From positions 92,141 to 156,140 of the forward strand of contig NZ_FOBD01000017.1 in NCBI RefSeq assembly GCF_900109515.1: DNA of 64,000 nt, in the 5' to 3' direction. The notes under the pieces are model-generated. The model was not told the DNA's origin and searched no databases. It worked only from the letters and a program-made list of their open reading frames with translations. Positions 10,101-18,122 of this stretch are shown one piece after another. The stretch's first letter is position 1; each line of letters starts with the position of its first letter. Both the position numbers and the translations under genes were made by a program. Source of the stretch: Paenibacillus sp. OK003. GTDB lineage: Bacteria; Bacillota; Bacilli; Paenibacillales; Paenibacillaceae.

Positions 10101-10667
10101 TTGCGCTTGGTCAATTGCGTAAGCAGCGCCTACAAGCAATTCACGGGAAGCGTTAGCACCGAAGTTAGCTTTAGAATCGATCAAACCAGCGTTGATTGCT
10201 GCTTGAACATAACCTTTAGCCCAATCAGCTGCATTGTTGTTAGTTTCAGCTGGGATTTCCAGGTCAAGTGCACGAGTCAAGATGGTAGCCATCTCGGAAA
10301 CAGTTACTTTACCGTTGAAGTCGAAGATTTTCTTCTCAACGTTTTTACCTTCCATGATACCCGCAGCAGTTACTGCTTCGATGTAAGGTACAGCCCAGTT
10401 TTTAGCTGTGTAGTTTTTGTCAGTGTAAGAAAGAGTTCCAGTGATCTCTTTCAGACCCAGCAATTTAGTGATGACTTTAGCGAACTCAGCGCGAGTCATG
10501 TCTTTATCCAAACCTGCAGTACCATCTGGGTAACCAGAGAAGATACCTTTTGCTTTCAATGCATCAAACTGTTGTTGTGGTGAAACTGCTGTGTCACCGA
10601 ATGCTACAGATGCAAACATCGAGAATGCCATTGCTGTAGACAATGCTACGGATAAAATTTTCTTCAT
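7137..10667 (-). CDS. S-layer protein with three N-terminal SLH domains
   Basis: This is probably the major S-layer protein (1176 residues from the ATG of MKKILSVALSTAMAFSMF). A classic signal peptide ends near VAFG. Three SLH repeats follow (about residues 30-200; ALKAKGIFSGYPDGTAGLDK with TRAEFAKVI, then WAVPYIEAVTAAGIMEG, then WAKGYVQAAINAGLI), which bind pyruvylated secondary wall polymer. After them come at least five SbsA-type Ig modules (KVTFSEPIKAPASSNFQL, VTFDEEIDPQTVNSESF, VRFDKAVTADDIKYYTV, ALTFDKAIDLSTLGNK). The last 180 residues contain two related Ala/Thr/Val-rich units sharing the VAAKI motif. Codon use is strongly biased, as expected for a highly expressed gene. An in-frame upstream start near 10740 is possible (see findings). 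Confidence 0.93.
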   Translation of the reverse strand: MKKILSVALSTAMAFSMFASVAFGDTAVSPQQQFDALKAKGIFSGYPDGTAGLDKDMTRAEFAKVITKLLGLKEITGTLSYTDKNYTAKNWAVPYIEAVTAAGIMEGKNVEKKIFDFNGKVTVSEMATILTRALDLEIPAETNNNAADWAKGYVQAAINAGLIDSKANFGANASRELLVGAAYAIDQAQSLKVTKYEVSEGGKVVTFTISDGETVKVTLDKALEANKETEVKFTYKDKSFTEKVTYVVEAATKVQSATSTNLKEVEVAFDGKVDKATATDKANYSVDGGSKIVKSVTLLADGKTARVLLNESSRFVQGTTYKVVVKNVKSSTGTVVPQGEVSFTSADNVLPTVTEVKALGTKVIKVTFSEPIKAPASSNFQLDDKAYVGNVTLGANDREVILRDYTGTISEGAHKLTTSMIEDYAGLKSLASTTDFTVAVDNEGPKVTEITATLEKVTVTFDEEIDPQTVNSESFYWLSGTTKKVGKATQISGNVYEVDFTENRLPGYETTLYVDVKDYSGNANATKEHKVTASVDLIQPKLIDASYGTEVANRLTVRFDKAVTADDIKYYTVKKGSDDIAVRNVTVASGSDSKVFNIEFYSNLDSGTYNLKVSGVQDKTALKNTMTPYEGTFVASDSAAPALKAANIDVNESGVNKRVALTFDKAIDLSTLGNKANYYIGFKKNGTGQLQEIALPAEVSLNVNNGGKTVVLVFPETIQGSEVAFPETVEYVSVVGLKSTTGQATGYINTKTVLNNAGLNATPFNTATGTQKDSRTVEVAFNLPVVNATASDFAVAGTTVSSVSISDNKVTLKTTSDINANSAVTINSNNALQTYAGNKYTGPLSVATTGQVSPKIDESALTDNTIKLVGNKFEIPFTTNLDASVQSELGAQLRIVRADATSDRLSAINDYTTTVDGNKIVVTVSKANPNGYAYLVNVTEDATLIRNSVDPSKFAAKSSVYRTTESTTPVSPGVTTTPVSQVAAGTAGNAGTQEVQTLTIATAPNAIGNLTIGGATVAVDPAVETTPDAVAAKIKNTTIAGYTSTVAGNVVTFTATTVGNKADIVATYAATGVTGTVDEVTAGTDASAGTKQVVKVTASAATAAGTIKVNFKDDAASAGTTVNVSVANGDTASVVAAKIASAFSNLNGYDVTNNGADVIFTADTAAASKTITVTTN

Positions 10668-11209
10668 AACCTTTTTTTCTCCTCCTTGGGTGTTCATAAC
10701 ATTTGAATTTTCTTTAATAGGGTCGCTCGTATTCCTCATATATTGTTGCACCCCCTTTCCAGAGTTGTGAGCAAGTTAATATAAATGATGTCTGTGAGCA
10801 TATCACAGAAACTTGTAAACTAGGTTGTAAAGCAGAACCATACGAAAATAGAGTAGTTTCCTAATCCTACCTTCGTATTATACAATGGGTCTTCCGAGTC
10901 GTAAAGCAATTTTTTCTAAAAAATAGACAAGATTCTTCACGAGGTCATTCTTGGTAACAGGCCCAATGTTTTTGACTCTACATCTTAAACGCAGCAGATT
11001 TCAAAAAGTTGCGGATTCCACAAAAAAAGTTTTGAATTTATTTATGTATAGGTACAGTGCGGGTAAGATAGCCATTCAAAACCCATATAAAACATTGATA
11101 CGACTGTGTTCTTTCCAATATAAAAGGTGCTTCTTCTATGTTGCCAACGTTTATTTATACCCAGAGTTTCACACTATGAAGCGACAAAATCCACAAAAAA
11201 AAAAAATAA
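10668..11209. other. S-layer gene leader and upstream intergenic region
   Basis: This roughly 540-base stretch holds the S-layer promoter (10877-10905) and a long leader. The leader has a 6-bp hairpin (CTGTGA/TCACAG, 10791-10807) and two in-frame translation starts. From about 10910 to 11209 I see no gene; the open plus-strand frame from 10951 looks non-coding. Confidence 0.6.
10877..10905 (-). promoter_or_regulatory. Promoter of the S-layer gene
   Basis: On the minus strand TTTACG (10900-10905), 17 bases and a perfect TATAAT (10877-10882). The predicted start near 10870 gives a leader of about 200 nt. Confidence 0.7.
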
Positions 11210-11234
11210 AAAGCATCCCTGAATGGGATGCTTT
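11210..11234 (-). terminator. Terminator after the 113-residue gene
   Basis: AAGCATCCC and its complement pair around TGAAT, followed on the minus strand by a long T-rich tract; 23 bases past the stop at 11257. Confidence 0.85.
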
Positions 11235-11256
11235 CGTACTATTCTGGTTATATAGG

Positions 11257-11598
11257 TTAGCGAATTTTCATCGCAAGGTCGATAATTTGAGCTCGCATCT
11301 GCGGATCACTGTTCAATCTCAGATACATATCATCGATTGGTTGTCTGTTCTCACGATACGTTTTCTCATGCTTCATCGTCGTGTGAGACCATTCAATCAG
11401 TTCATTCTCAGCCAGAACCAGATTGTTATACGCATCATGGAAGCCAGTAGTCTGTACAAGCCCTTCCATCACTTCCTGAGAGATCTCCTCCGTCTTACGT
11501 GTATCTTCCAACTTTTTCTCCAGAATGACTGCCTGCTTCTCGAACTGTGTCTTTGCCTTCATGTAGCCCAGCTGGGCTCTCGAATAAATCGGTTTCAT
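11257..11598 (-). CDS. Small helical protein of unknown function
   Basis: I do not recognise this 113-residue protein. It is highly charged and appears mostly alpha-helical, with probable coiled-coil stretches (QFEKQAVILEKKLEDTRKTE and AYNNLVLAENELIEW). There is no signal peptide or membrane segment, so it is likely cytosolic. A GAGGGTG site precedes the ATG, and a good terminator follows, which supports it being a real single-gene unit. It sits between the two SLH protein genes but nothing ties it functionally to them. Confidence 0.65.
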   Translation of the reverse strand: MKPIYSRAQLGYMKAKTQFEKQAVILEKKLEDTRKTEEISQEVMEGLVQTTGFHDAYNNLVLAENELIEWSHTTMKHEKTYRENRQPIDDMYLRLNSDPQMRAQIIDLAMKIR

Positions 11599-11740
11599 TA
11601 GCTAACTTCACCCTCTAGATCATTGTGTATTTACCGTTATTGTATCTTAAACTCTAGCAAATTACAAAAATAGTTATTGGTAAAAAACTTATTTCTTCTA
11701 TTATAAAAGTGTTCTTTATCAGTTATATAACACTCATAAA

Positions 11741-11776
11741 AAGGACCTGCCCCTTTAGCGCAAGGGACAGGTCCTT
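11741..11776 (-). terminator. Terminator after the 1296-residue SLH protein
   Basis: A 13-base stem (AAGGACCTG.CCC with its complement, one mismatch) is followed by a T run on the minus strand, about 30 bases past the stop. Confidence 0.85.
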
Positions 11777-11805
11777 CCTAAAATGCATCCATGCTATCAC
11801 ATAAA

Positions 11806-14800
11806 TTAACTCAAGTTTTTAGGAAATACTTTGGTACTCTTCTTGAGCAATTCAACCGCGATCTTACCTGCTTCTGCACGAGTCAGGTTTCCTTTCGGGT
11901 TAAATGCATACTGTGGTTTGCTTTGGCCGGTAACTGTTACAGGAGATCCTTCCATGATCTTCGCTTTGGTAACGGCTTGTACAGCAGGACCCGCGTAGTT
12001 CTCCATGCTGCCCGAGTCGATGAAAGACTTGGCCAATGCACTTTGGAGCTTGTTGTCATTTGCAGCTAATTTGAGCTCAAGTGCTCTCGCTATCATGACC
12101 GCTGCCTGTTCACGTGTGAGAGGACGATCCGGCCCAAACACACCATCGGTCAATCCTGTAATGATACCTGCTCTGGCAGCTGTCTCAATACTGTCATAAT
12201 CCCAAGTATATGAACTTGTTCCAGGCGCCACATCTGTAAATGTTCTTCTGCTATCAGAAGTAATCGGAAGATTCAATCCTTTTACCAAAAGTGTGGCAAA
12301 CTCTCCTCTGGAGGTCCGATCATCTGTTCCAAATTGTTCAAAACGCAATGGTGCCATAAATCCTTTGGCGTATAATGCATTAAGAATATTTCTGGCCCAA
12401 CCGTGGTTCGTGATATCGTTGTAACTTCTTCTAAGCTTCATGACCTTATAGTACCCGAAATTATCGAACGGAACGGTTACTGTATGCTTCTTGGAATCCA
12501 CTTCTCCACCAATACGTTTCCATTCTCTACTTGAAGAGTAGTAGAATACCGAGATTGTGGAGCCCGCGTCATCTACCACGTTAGAATCGTAAGTCAATGT
12601 CAATGTACCACGTTGAGATGGTTTGATTTTGCGCTCAGTTGGTGTTAATGGGTTACCATACAATGAATCTATAGTGTATGGACCTATCCCATTTGTTGGT
12701 TCTTTGTAGTTGTCAGTGCCTCTTGTGCCCGACTCCCCTAAACCTCCACTAATCCAGTAAATGTCTGAAATCGGACTAAAGTTCACAGAATCTCCCGTGA
12801 TTGCCGAGAACCTTCTGTAATAATCATCCGGTACGCTTAATGGATTGGGATCTCCTTCTTCTGTTTTGAAACCAACAATACTTCCGTAATCGTTACGACG
12901 TTCCACAATACCAGTATTCGGATCTGCAATACCAAACAACAGTTTGTTATTAGGATAGAACTTTGCGATTCCACTGGTGTCTAAACTTTCCATTACCGTC
13001 CCTTTGGGGAAGCTTAGCTCAAGCTGTTTATTGAAGGCAGAGTACTTAGTGGCTACTTTAGGAGCCATATACTGTGAATCCACTCCGGTAGCACTAGTAT
13101 AGTACACTTCAATTGTATTCGTTGTTTTCACACCATTACGATCAATTGTTAGTTTAATTTTGTTCACTTTATCGGATTTGAGTCCAACATAATCAAGAGC
13201 AAAACGGTCCGTTTCTGTTCCTTGAAGCTTTTTAGCTGTCTCTTTATCAATAATAACGGACGTTGCTCCCTCTGCCTCAATATCAAAATGAACAAAGTTT
13301 TTGTTGACAACAATCTGACTACCTGAAGTAGGTTGCGGAGCTATAATACGATAACCTGCAGCTTCTCTGACCACTTCTACTTTTTGACTTGTCTTTGCTC
13401 CAGTTTTGTTGTAAAGGTCCAGTGTGTAGATGTATGTCCCTGGCGTCTCAGCTTTCAGATCTCTTAACCGTACAACAAAGTCCTTTTGATTTCCGGCACG
13501 ATCCACAATAACGTTACCATTGTTCAGGGCATACTCCGGAGAAATTATTGGATCTGCCCAAGTTGTATTACCTGCCGATCCTTCTGGTATATTCACGTCA
13601 AAAATAGTTTGAGTCCCCATACTCAGGCTCATTCGAATAGCCCCTGCACCACGTATTGCCAAGTCGAAATTTTTAAGGCTGGTCGTGTATTTCTTGTCGG
13701 CAAATGTGAAATCCGTGGACAGGTTAAACAGGTTTTTCACCCATTGATCATCCGGATTATACGGATCAAGGAATGTGGAGCGATTTTTACTTGGTGCCGG
13801 CTGGAAATTGTTGATTGTCGATACATTATTATCATTAATGTATATGCGCAATTCTTTGGTTACTTCATTCAGCTGGCCTTTCTCTCCAGTTCCTGTACCC
13901 GTTAATACGATGCGGTTTTCCCCAAAGAATAAAGGTCCATTATCCCCGTCAATGTCAATTTGAACGTCTTTAAAGCTTCCATCCGCGCCCAAAGTCAACT
14001 GTTTTTGAGTCGTGTTTGCTGCAGGATGTGTCGAATACACTTTTACACCATTTGCGAAAATCTCTGCTACAAAGTACTTGCTATCTAATGTTGCAAAGTC
14101 AACGTACTTACCTTCAACCAATAATTTATCTGTTTTTTTGGAGTTCATGTCATACGTCTGACCATCCGTCAGGTTGCTCACGAAGATGTAGTTTTTGGAT
14201 GCAAACGAGATCGTCGCATTACGACTTGATGTTGATCCAGCAAACTTGAACTGAACGGTTTGATTTCCGTTTTTGAAGCCTTTGATTTGATAGATGTATT
14301 TAGTTGGTGATACTTGTATCGGTGGTGAGAGCTCAATCGAGCTTGTGCTTCTTGGAAGATATTCGGCTGTCAACACACTTCCATTAGGATTTCTGCTGGT
14401 TTCTACGAGGATATAGAAATCCGCAGAAGTGACACTTGAACCCGAAAGAGGCACCCCTTCTGGTGCATCACCAGAGCCGCTATAGTCCTTAAGATATTTT
14501 AAATTCGTAATAACCGTTTCATTCTCTAGATATTGAAAATTCATATTTACACTTGCTGTGTTTTTTCCATACTTCACACTCAACGAATGATTTTGCAAGC
14601 GATCGATCGTAGTATTAGGGGCAGTTCCTGATTCTGTAAACTTCAATGATGGTATTTTAAACGAAATCAGAGCATATGAAGGCGTGTTGATTCCCACACT
14701 AGGAATGGGTTCAATTTTTGGAACAATGCCACTCAATGCGCCATCCACCGAGATTTCAGGAACAGCAGTTGTTTTATCATCCGGCAAAAGTAATTGAACA

Positions 14801-15696
14801 GTTACACTGGCTTGTAAAGGGTCACCTCCATAAGTAGGCCTTTCCGAGAGCATACTCTGCGATAGTCCATCCGAACCCTCATTCAAATCCAGTTGAGAGA
14901 ATGGATTTTCCTCATCATAGTAGAGAAGAGAATAAGTGTATTTATTTTTGTCTACGCCGCTTTCAATTGTGATGATTAGATCATTCTTGCCTGCCTTCAA
15001 TCGAAGCATTGGCGAGAAAAATGTGCCATCTTGTTGAGACAATGCTGTTGGTAATGCCTCACCATTATTCAAACTTACTGTTACTTTAGAGGAGTTGTGG
15101 GCTACACCTTGAATAGTCACATCACCCGTATCTACAACAACCTGTGATCCTTCATTTAGATCAAGATTATCGGCTCCACCCAAAACTTGCAGCTTTTCAA
15201 TGTATGGTACAGAGTCATACAAGATATAGAAGCTTTCAGAACGTTCGCTTGGTCCCTGGGAACCGGTAAACGTTACTTTGTTCATTCCGGGAAACAATGT
15301 AAGTGTTGCTTTAAAACGATTGTCTGGCCGATCTGGATCAACCGTTACAACCGCTGGTGCTACTCGCGTGCTGTCTGGAACCCAAGTGCCATCCTTTAGA
15401 TTCATCAGTTGAACGTTGGCACCCAATGTAGAGCCTGTTACGTTAGTGAACGTACCCGTTACCGCCTGTTCACTGTTAGTTACAACAAAAGCAGTTGAAC
15501 GTGATAGCACATCCAAGCCAGTTCCACTCATTTTGAGACCTACTGTATTTTTCAATTGGACGTTCCCAGCATTATCTGGAGTAAAATAACTCGTCTGTCC
15601 TGCCGCCGACGCGACTGGTGCAAGGCCTGCTGGTATTAGAGATACAACCAGTGCCACCATCATCAGCCAAATCATCGGCTTCTTCGTACGCTGCAT
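11806..15696 (-). CDS. Very large surface protein with three C-terminal SLH domains
   Basis: The 1296-residue product starts at an ATG 9 bases after GAGGAGA. Its signal peptide (MIWLMMVALVVSLIPAGLAPVASAA) precedes about 1090 residues of beta-rich sequence with Ig-like modules (YILYDSVPYIEKLQVLGG, VHFDIEAEGATSVIIDKETA). The last 190 residues hold three SLH repeats: WARNILNALYAKGFMAP with TSRGEFATLLVKGL; SIETAARAGIITGLTDGVF with TREQAAVMIARALEL; AVQAVTKAKIMEGSP with LTRAEAGKIAVELL. SLH repeats tether proteins to pyruvylated wall polymer, here from the C-terminus, opposite to the S-layer protein at 7137. It is a probable cell-wall-associated structural or adhesion protein; no enzymatic motif is visible. 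It has its own terminator. Confidence 0.9.
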   Translation of the reverse strand: MQRTKKPMIWLMMVALVVSLIPAGLAPVASAAGQTSYFTPDNAGNVQLKNTVGLKMSGTGLDVLSRSTAFVVTNSEQAVTGTFTNVTGSTLGANVQLMNLKDGTWVPDSTRVAPAVVTVDPDRPDNRFKATLTLFPGMNKVTFTGSQGPSERSESFYILYDSVPYIEKLQVLGGADNLDLNEGSQVVVDTGDVTIQGVAHNSSKVTVSLNNGEALPTALSQQDGTFFSPMLRLKAGKNDLIITIESGVDKNKYTYSLLYYDEENPFSQLDLNEGSDGLSQSMLSERPTYGGDPLQASVTVQLLLPDDKTTAVPEISVDGALSGIVPKIEPIPSVGINTPSYALISFKIPSLKFTESGTAPNTTIDRLQNHSLSVKYGKNTASVNMNFQYLENETVITNLKYLKDYSGSGDAPEGVPLSGSSVTSADFYILVETSRNPNGSVLTAEYLPRSTSSIELSPPIQVSPTKYIYQIKGFKNGNQTVQFKFAGSTSSRNATISFASKNYIFVSNLTDGQTYDMNSKKTDKLLVEGKYVDFATLDSKYFVAEIFANGVKVYSTHPAANTTQKQLTLGADGSFKDVQIDIDGDNGPLFFGENRIVLTGTGTGEKGQLNEVTKELRIYINDNNVSTINNFQPAPSKNRSTFLDPYNPDDQWVKNLFNLSTDFTFADKKYTTSLKNFDLAIRGAGAIRMSLSMGTQTIFDVNIPEGSAGNTTWADPIISPEYALNNGNVIVDRAGNQKDFVVRLRDLKAETPGTYIYTLDLYNKTGAKTSQKVEVVREAAGYRIIAPQPTSGSQIVVNKNFVHFDIEAEGATSVIIDKETAKKLQGTETDRFALDYVGLKSDKVNKIKLTIDRNGVKTTNTIEVYYTSATGVDSQYMAPKVATKYSAFNKQLELSFPKGTVMESLDTSGIAKFYPNNKLLFGIADPNTGIVERRNDYGSIVGFKTEEGDPNPLSVPDDYYRRFSAITGDSVNFSPISDIYWISGGLGESGTRGTDNYKEPTNGIGPYTIDSLYGNPLTPTERKIKPSQRGTLTLTYDSNVVDDAGSTISVFYYSSSREWKRIGGEVDSKKHTVTVPFDNFGYYKVMKLRRSYNDITNHGWARNILNALYAKGFMAPLRFEQFGTDDRTSRGEFATLLVKGLNLPITSDSRRTFTDVAPGTSSYTWDYDSIETAARAGIITGLTDGVFGPDRPLTREQAAVMIARALELKLAANDNKLQSALAKSFIDSGSMENYAGPAVQAVTKAKIMEGSPVTVTGQSKPQYAFNPKGNLTRAEAGKIAVELLKKSTKVFPKNLS

Positions 15697-15784
15697 GCAA
15701 TCATCTCTCCTCTATTTAAGTCAGTTAACTTTTTTATCGGCCGAAAGGTTCCAATTATTTAGTAAAAACAGCAAAATAAACAAA

Positions 15785-15811
15785 AAACCTTGTCCACAAG
15801 GGACAAGGTTT
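15785..15811 (-). terminator. Terminator after tagO
   Basis: Eleven-base arms AAACCTTGTCC/GGACAAGGTTT with T-rich sequence downstream on the minus strand, about 45 bases past the tagO stop. Confidence 0.85.
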
Positions 15812-15857
15812 GGGTCTGAAAGAATATTCAATAAGATCAGTAAACGAGCGTTTCTAT

Positions 15858-16985
15858 TTAGGATTTTGAACGGGTCTCCGGGTTCAACTTGACGCGCATA
15901 CGCATCAGGAAGTTAATGACCGGCCTTCTGGTTTTACTTACCAGTCCGATGACTTCTGCTCCCACCTGGAGGAAGAACATCATGATACAGATCACGACGA
16001 ACGTTACCCAGTTGGCTTCGAACATCGCAGCGGAAGATTGGATAATCGCCAGTACACCGAAGAATGCGGCAATACCGTAAATGATCAGCACTGTCTGACG
16101 GTGACTGAATCCAAGTTCACGCAAGCAGTGATGCAAGTGACCTTTATCCGGTGAGAAAATCGGTTTCCGTTGTACCGCACGACGAATGATCGCGAAGAAG
16201 GTATCCGAGAGCGGCACACCGATAATGATCAGCGGTGTAATGAAGGACACGACAGCAATTTGTTTGAAACCAAGCATGGACAGCATTGCTAGAGAGAAAC
16301 CAAGGAATAGTGATCCCGTATCCCCCATGAAGATCTTGGCTGGGTGGAAGTTGAAGAACAAGAATCCCACAATACTACCAAGCAGTACAAGACACATCAA
16401 TGCAATCATCATATTACCCATCAGGAAGGACATCACGGCAATTGTACCAATGGCAATACCGGATACACCAGCAGCCAGACCATCCAGACCGTCAATCAGG
16501 TTAATCGCATTTGTTACACCAACAATCCAGAGAATGGTCAGCGGAATGGACACCCAAGCTTCCAATGAAGAATAGGAATCCTGAAAAGGAATATTAACGA
16601 AGTCTACACGGATGTTAAATCCGAATACGACTACAGCAGCAGCAACAATTTGTCCGAGCAGCTTCACTTTGGCTGACAGTTCAAAACGGTCATCCAACGC
16701 ACCAATCAGTACGATGATCGATCCACCAATCAGAAAAGCACTGACAAAGCTCATGTCTCTTGTCGTAAACCATGCTGACACAAAAGGAAGCAGTGCAGCA
16801 ACCGTAATGATAAAGGCCAGGAAAATCCCTAGACCACCAAGACGCGGCATAATTCGAGTATGCACTTTACGAGCATTCGGCGTATCCATTGCTCCAATTC
16901 TGACTGCGAACTTTTTGACAAGTGGTGTCAGGGCAAGAGCCAGTCCCATTGACACGATAAATCCAATGATAAAGATCGCTACCAT
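15858..16985 (-). CDS. tagO: Undecaprenyl-phosphate GlcNAc-1-phosphate transferase
   Basis: This is a MraY/WecA-family integral membrane enzyme that transfers GlcNAc-1-phosphate from UDP-GlcNAc to undecaprenyl phosphate, the first step for wall teichoic acid or secondary wall polymer. The 375-residue product has about ten membrane segments. Visible motifs are the catalytic acidic pair in LIGALDDRFEL, the NAINLIDGLDGLAAG loop, FMGDTGSLFLGF and the cytoplasmic His motif DKGHLHHCLRELG. The ATG lies after a GGGGGT site. TagA and CsaB encoded just upstream (17358-19277) continue or modify the polymer that anchors SLH proteins, so the cluster is functionally coherent. Confidence 0.95.
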   Translation of the reverse strand: MVAIFIIGFIVSMGLALALTPLVKKFAVRIGAMDTPNARKVHTRIMPRLGGLGIFLAFIITVAALLPFVSAWFTTRDMSFVSAFLIGGSIIVLIGALDDRFELSAKVKLLGQIVAAAVVVFGFNIRVDFVNIPFQDSYSSLEAWVSIPLTILWIVGVTNAINLIDGLDGLAAGVSGIAIGTIAVMSFLMGNMMIALMCLVLLGSIVGFLFFNFHPAKIFMGDTGSLFLGFSLAMLSMLGFKQIAVVSFITPLIIIGVPLSDTFFAIIRRAVQRKPIFSPDKGHLHHCLRELGFSHRQTVLIIYGIAAFFGVLAIIQSSAAMFEANWVTFVVICIMMFFLQVGAEVIGLVSKTRRPVINFLMRMRVKLNPETRSKS

Positions 16986-17090
16986 TTGAACATTCGACCC
17001 CCAATTATAATACCTGTAAGAAATTATAAATCCCCTGATCTCTTTTTATATATAAATTATTGTTCGTCACTTTTAATAAAAATACCATTT

Positions 17091-17230
17091 GCACCAGAAC
17101 GGAGAGGGCAGAAATAACCTGTAGAAGCGAAGCGTTCGCCTTTATCACGAGATTTCAACCTTAGAAAGGTTGATAAAAGAAATCCAGGGATAACAGCGAT
17201 CAAAAGGTTATTCTGACATCGGAGTGGCCA
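17091..17230 (-). repeat. Dispersed nested-hairpin repeat, copy 1
   Basis: Read on the minus strand this matches copies at 23805, 29441, 44625 and 46139: ATCGCTGTTATCCC, a downstream complementary GGGATAA-like arm, then AAAGGCGAACGCTTCGCTTC. The arms pair with each other and an inner AACCTT/AAGGTT stem is visible. It fills most of the 370-base gap between tagO and tagA; the rest of that gap is AT-rich with no recognisable gene. Confidence 0.7.
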
Positions 17231-17357
17231 TGTGCAACTAAACGTTTTTATTTGAGTGGCACACATGTAATCCGGAATGAATTATACGCTGATCACAGGT
17301 GAAATGCCAACCTCAATTTTTAGCAAAAACGTGCATTTTACGCGTAATAGCCTAATT

Positions 17358-18116
17358 TTAACGGACTTTAGTCACGTTTTCTTTGTCCCGCATCACTTTG
17401 ACAGCGAATTTCGGAAGCGCAAGCATTCGGCCAGCCCGACTAGGTTCGCGAAGTAGACGATAAAACCATTCCAGTCTTAACTTTTGGAACACTTTAGGTG
17501 CACGTTTGGTTTTGCCCGAAATCACATCAAAGCTGCCTCCAACCCCCATGGTAACGGGAACTTGAAGCGCATCTTTGTACTTGTGAATCCACGGTTCCTG
17601 CGTGTCTGCCCCACGTGCAACAAACAGCAGATCAGGTGCAGCTTCACGGATGGAAGCGACAACCTGCTCGTCCTCAGCCGGACCAAAATAACCGTCACGA
17701 TAACCTACAATTCGAATCGCCGGATATTGCTCTTGTAACCGAACTGCCGTTTCTTGAATCACCTCAGGTGTGGAACCGAGCAGATACACGCCCCACCGAT
17801 AGTTTTCTCCAACACGCAGCAATTCATGTAAAAGCTCAAATCCAGGCACCCGCTCTGCCACAGGCTCCCCACAATAATTGGCAGCCCATACAACACCTGT
17901 TCCATCGGGAACAATCATTTCTGCAGATTGCATAACCTTCATCATCGCTGGATTCTCCAGCGCGGCCATGACCATGATGGGATTGGCTGTAATGACTTGG
18001 TGCGGCTGCTTTGTAAGCACTGCTTGGCGTAGAACCTCCACCGTTTCATTCATCGTTAGTTTGGAAAAAGGAATACCATAGATTGAAACGGTAGGTATTG
18101 GTCCGGTCTGATTCAT
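17358..18116 (-). CDS. tagA: N-acetylglucosaminyldiphosphoundecaprenol ManNAc transferase
   Basis: This WecG/TagA/CpsF-family glycosyltransferase adds N-acetylmannosamine from UDP-ManNAc to the lipid-linked GlcNAc made by TagO. The 252-residue product shows TANPIMVMAAL, PDGTGVVWAA (the Asp-containing active-site loop), YLLGSTPEVI and the C-terminal GGSFDVISGKTKRAPK plus LEWFYRLLREP. It is read directly after csaB: the csaB stop is 6 bases upstream and the ribosome binding site AAAGGGTGA overlaps that stop, which suggests translational coupling. The donor sugar would be made by the UDP-GlcNAc 2-epimerase at 42366. Confidence 0.95.
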   Translation of the reverse strand: MNQTGPIPTVSIYGIPFSKLTMNETVEVLRQAVLTKQPHQVITANPIMVMAALENPAMMKVMQSAEMIVPDGTGVVWAANYCGEPVAERVPGFELLHELLRVGENYRWGVYLLGSTPEVIQETAVRLQEQYPAIRIVGYRDGYFGPAEDEQVVASIREAAPDLLFVARGADTQEPWIHKYKDALQVPVTMGVGGSFDVISGKTKRAPKVFQKLRLEWFYRLLREPSRAGRMLALPKFAVKVMRDKENVTKVR

Positions 18117-18122
18117 CTTATT

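Noticed and set aside
9051..10583. A long plus-strand open frame (510 codons) antisense to the S-layer gene
   Set aside because: It is Ser/Cys/Phe-rich with no ribosome site and mirrors the biased codon use of the S-layer gene on the other strand, a usual artefact.
15720..15780. ECF-type promoter (GGAACC) upstream of the 1296-residue SLH gene
   Set aside because: A GGAACC word is present but no matching -10 element at a suitable distance could be supported.
17057..17266. Minus-strand 69-codon frame between tagO and tagA
   Set aside because: It lies within dispersed repeat copy 1 and has no recognisable product or start signal.
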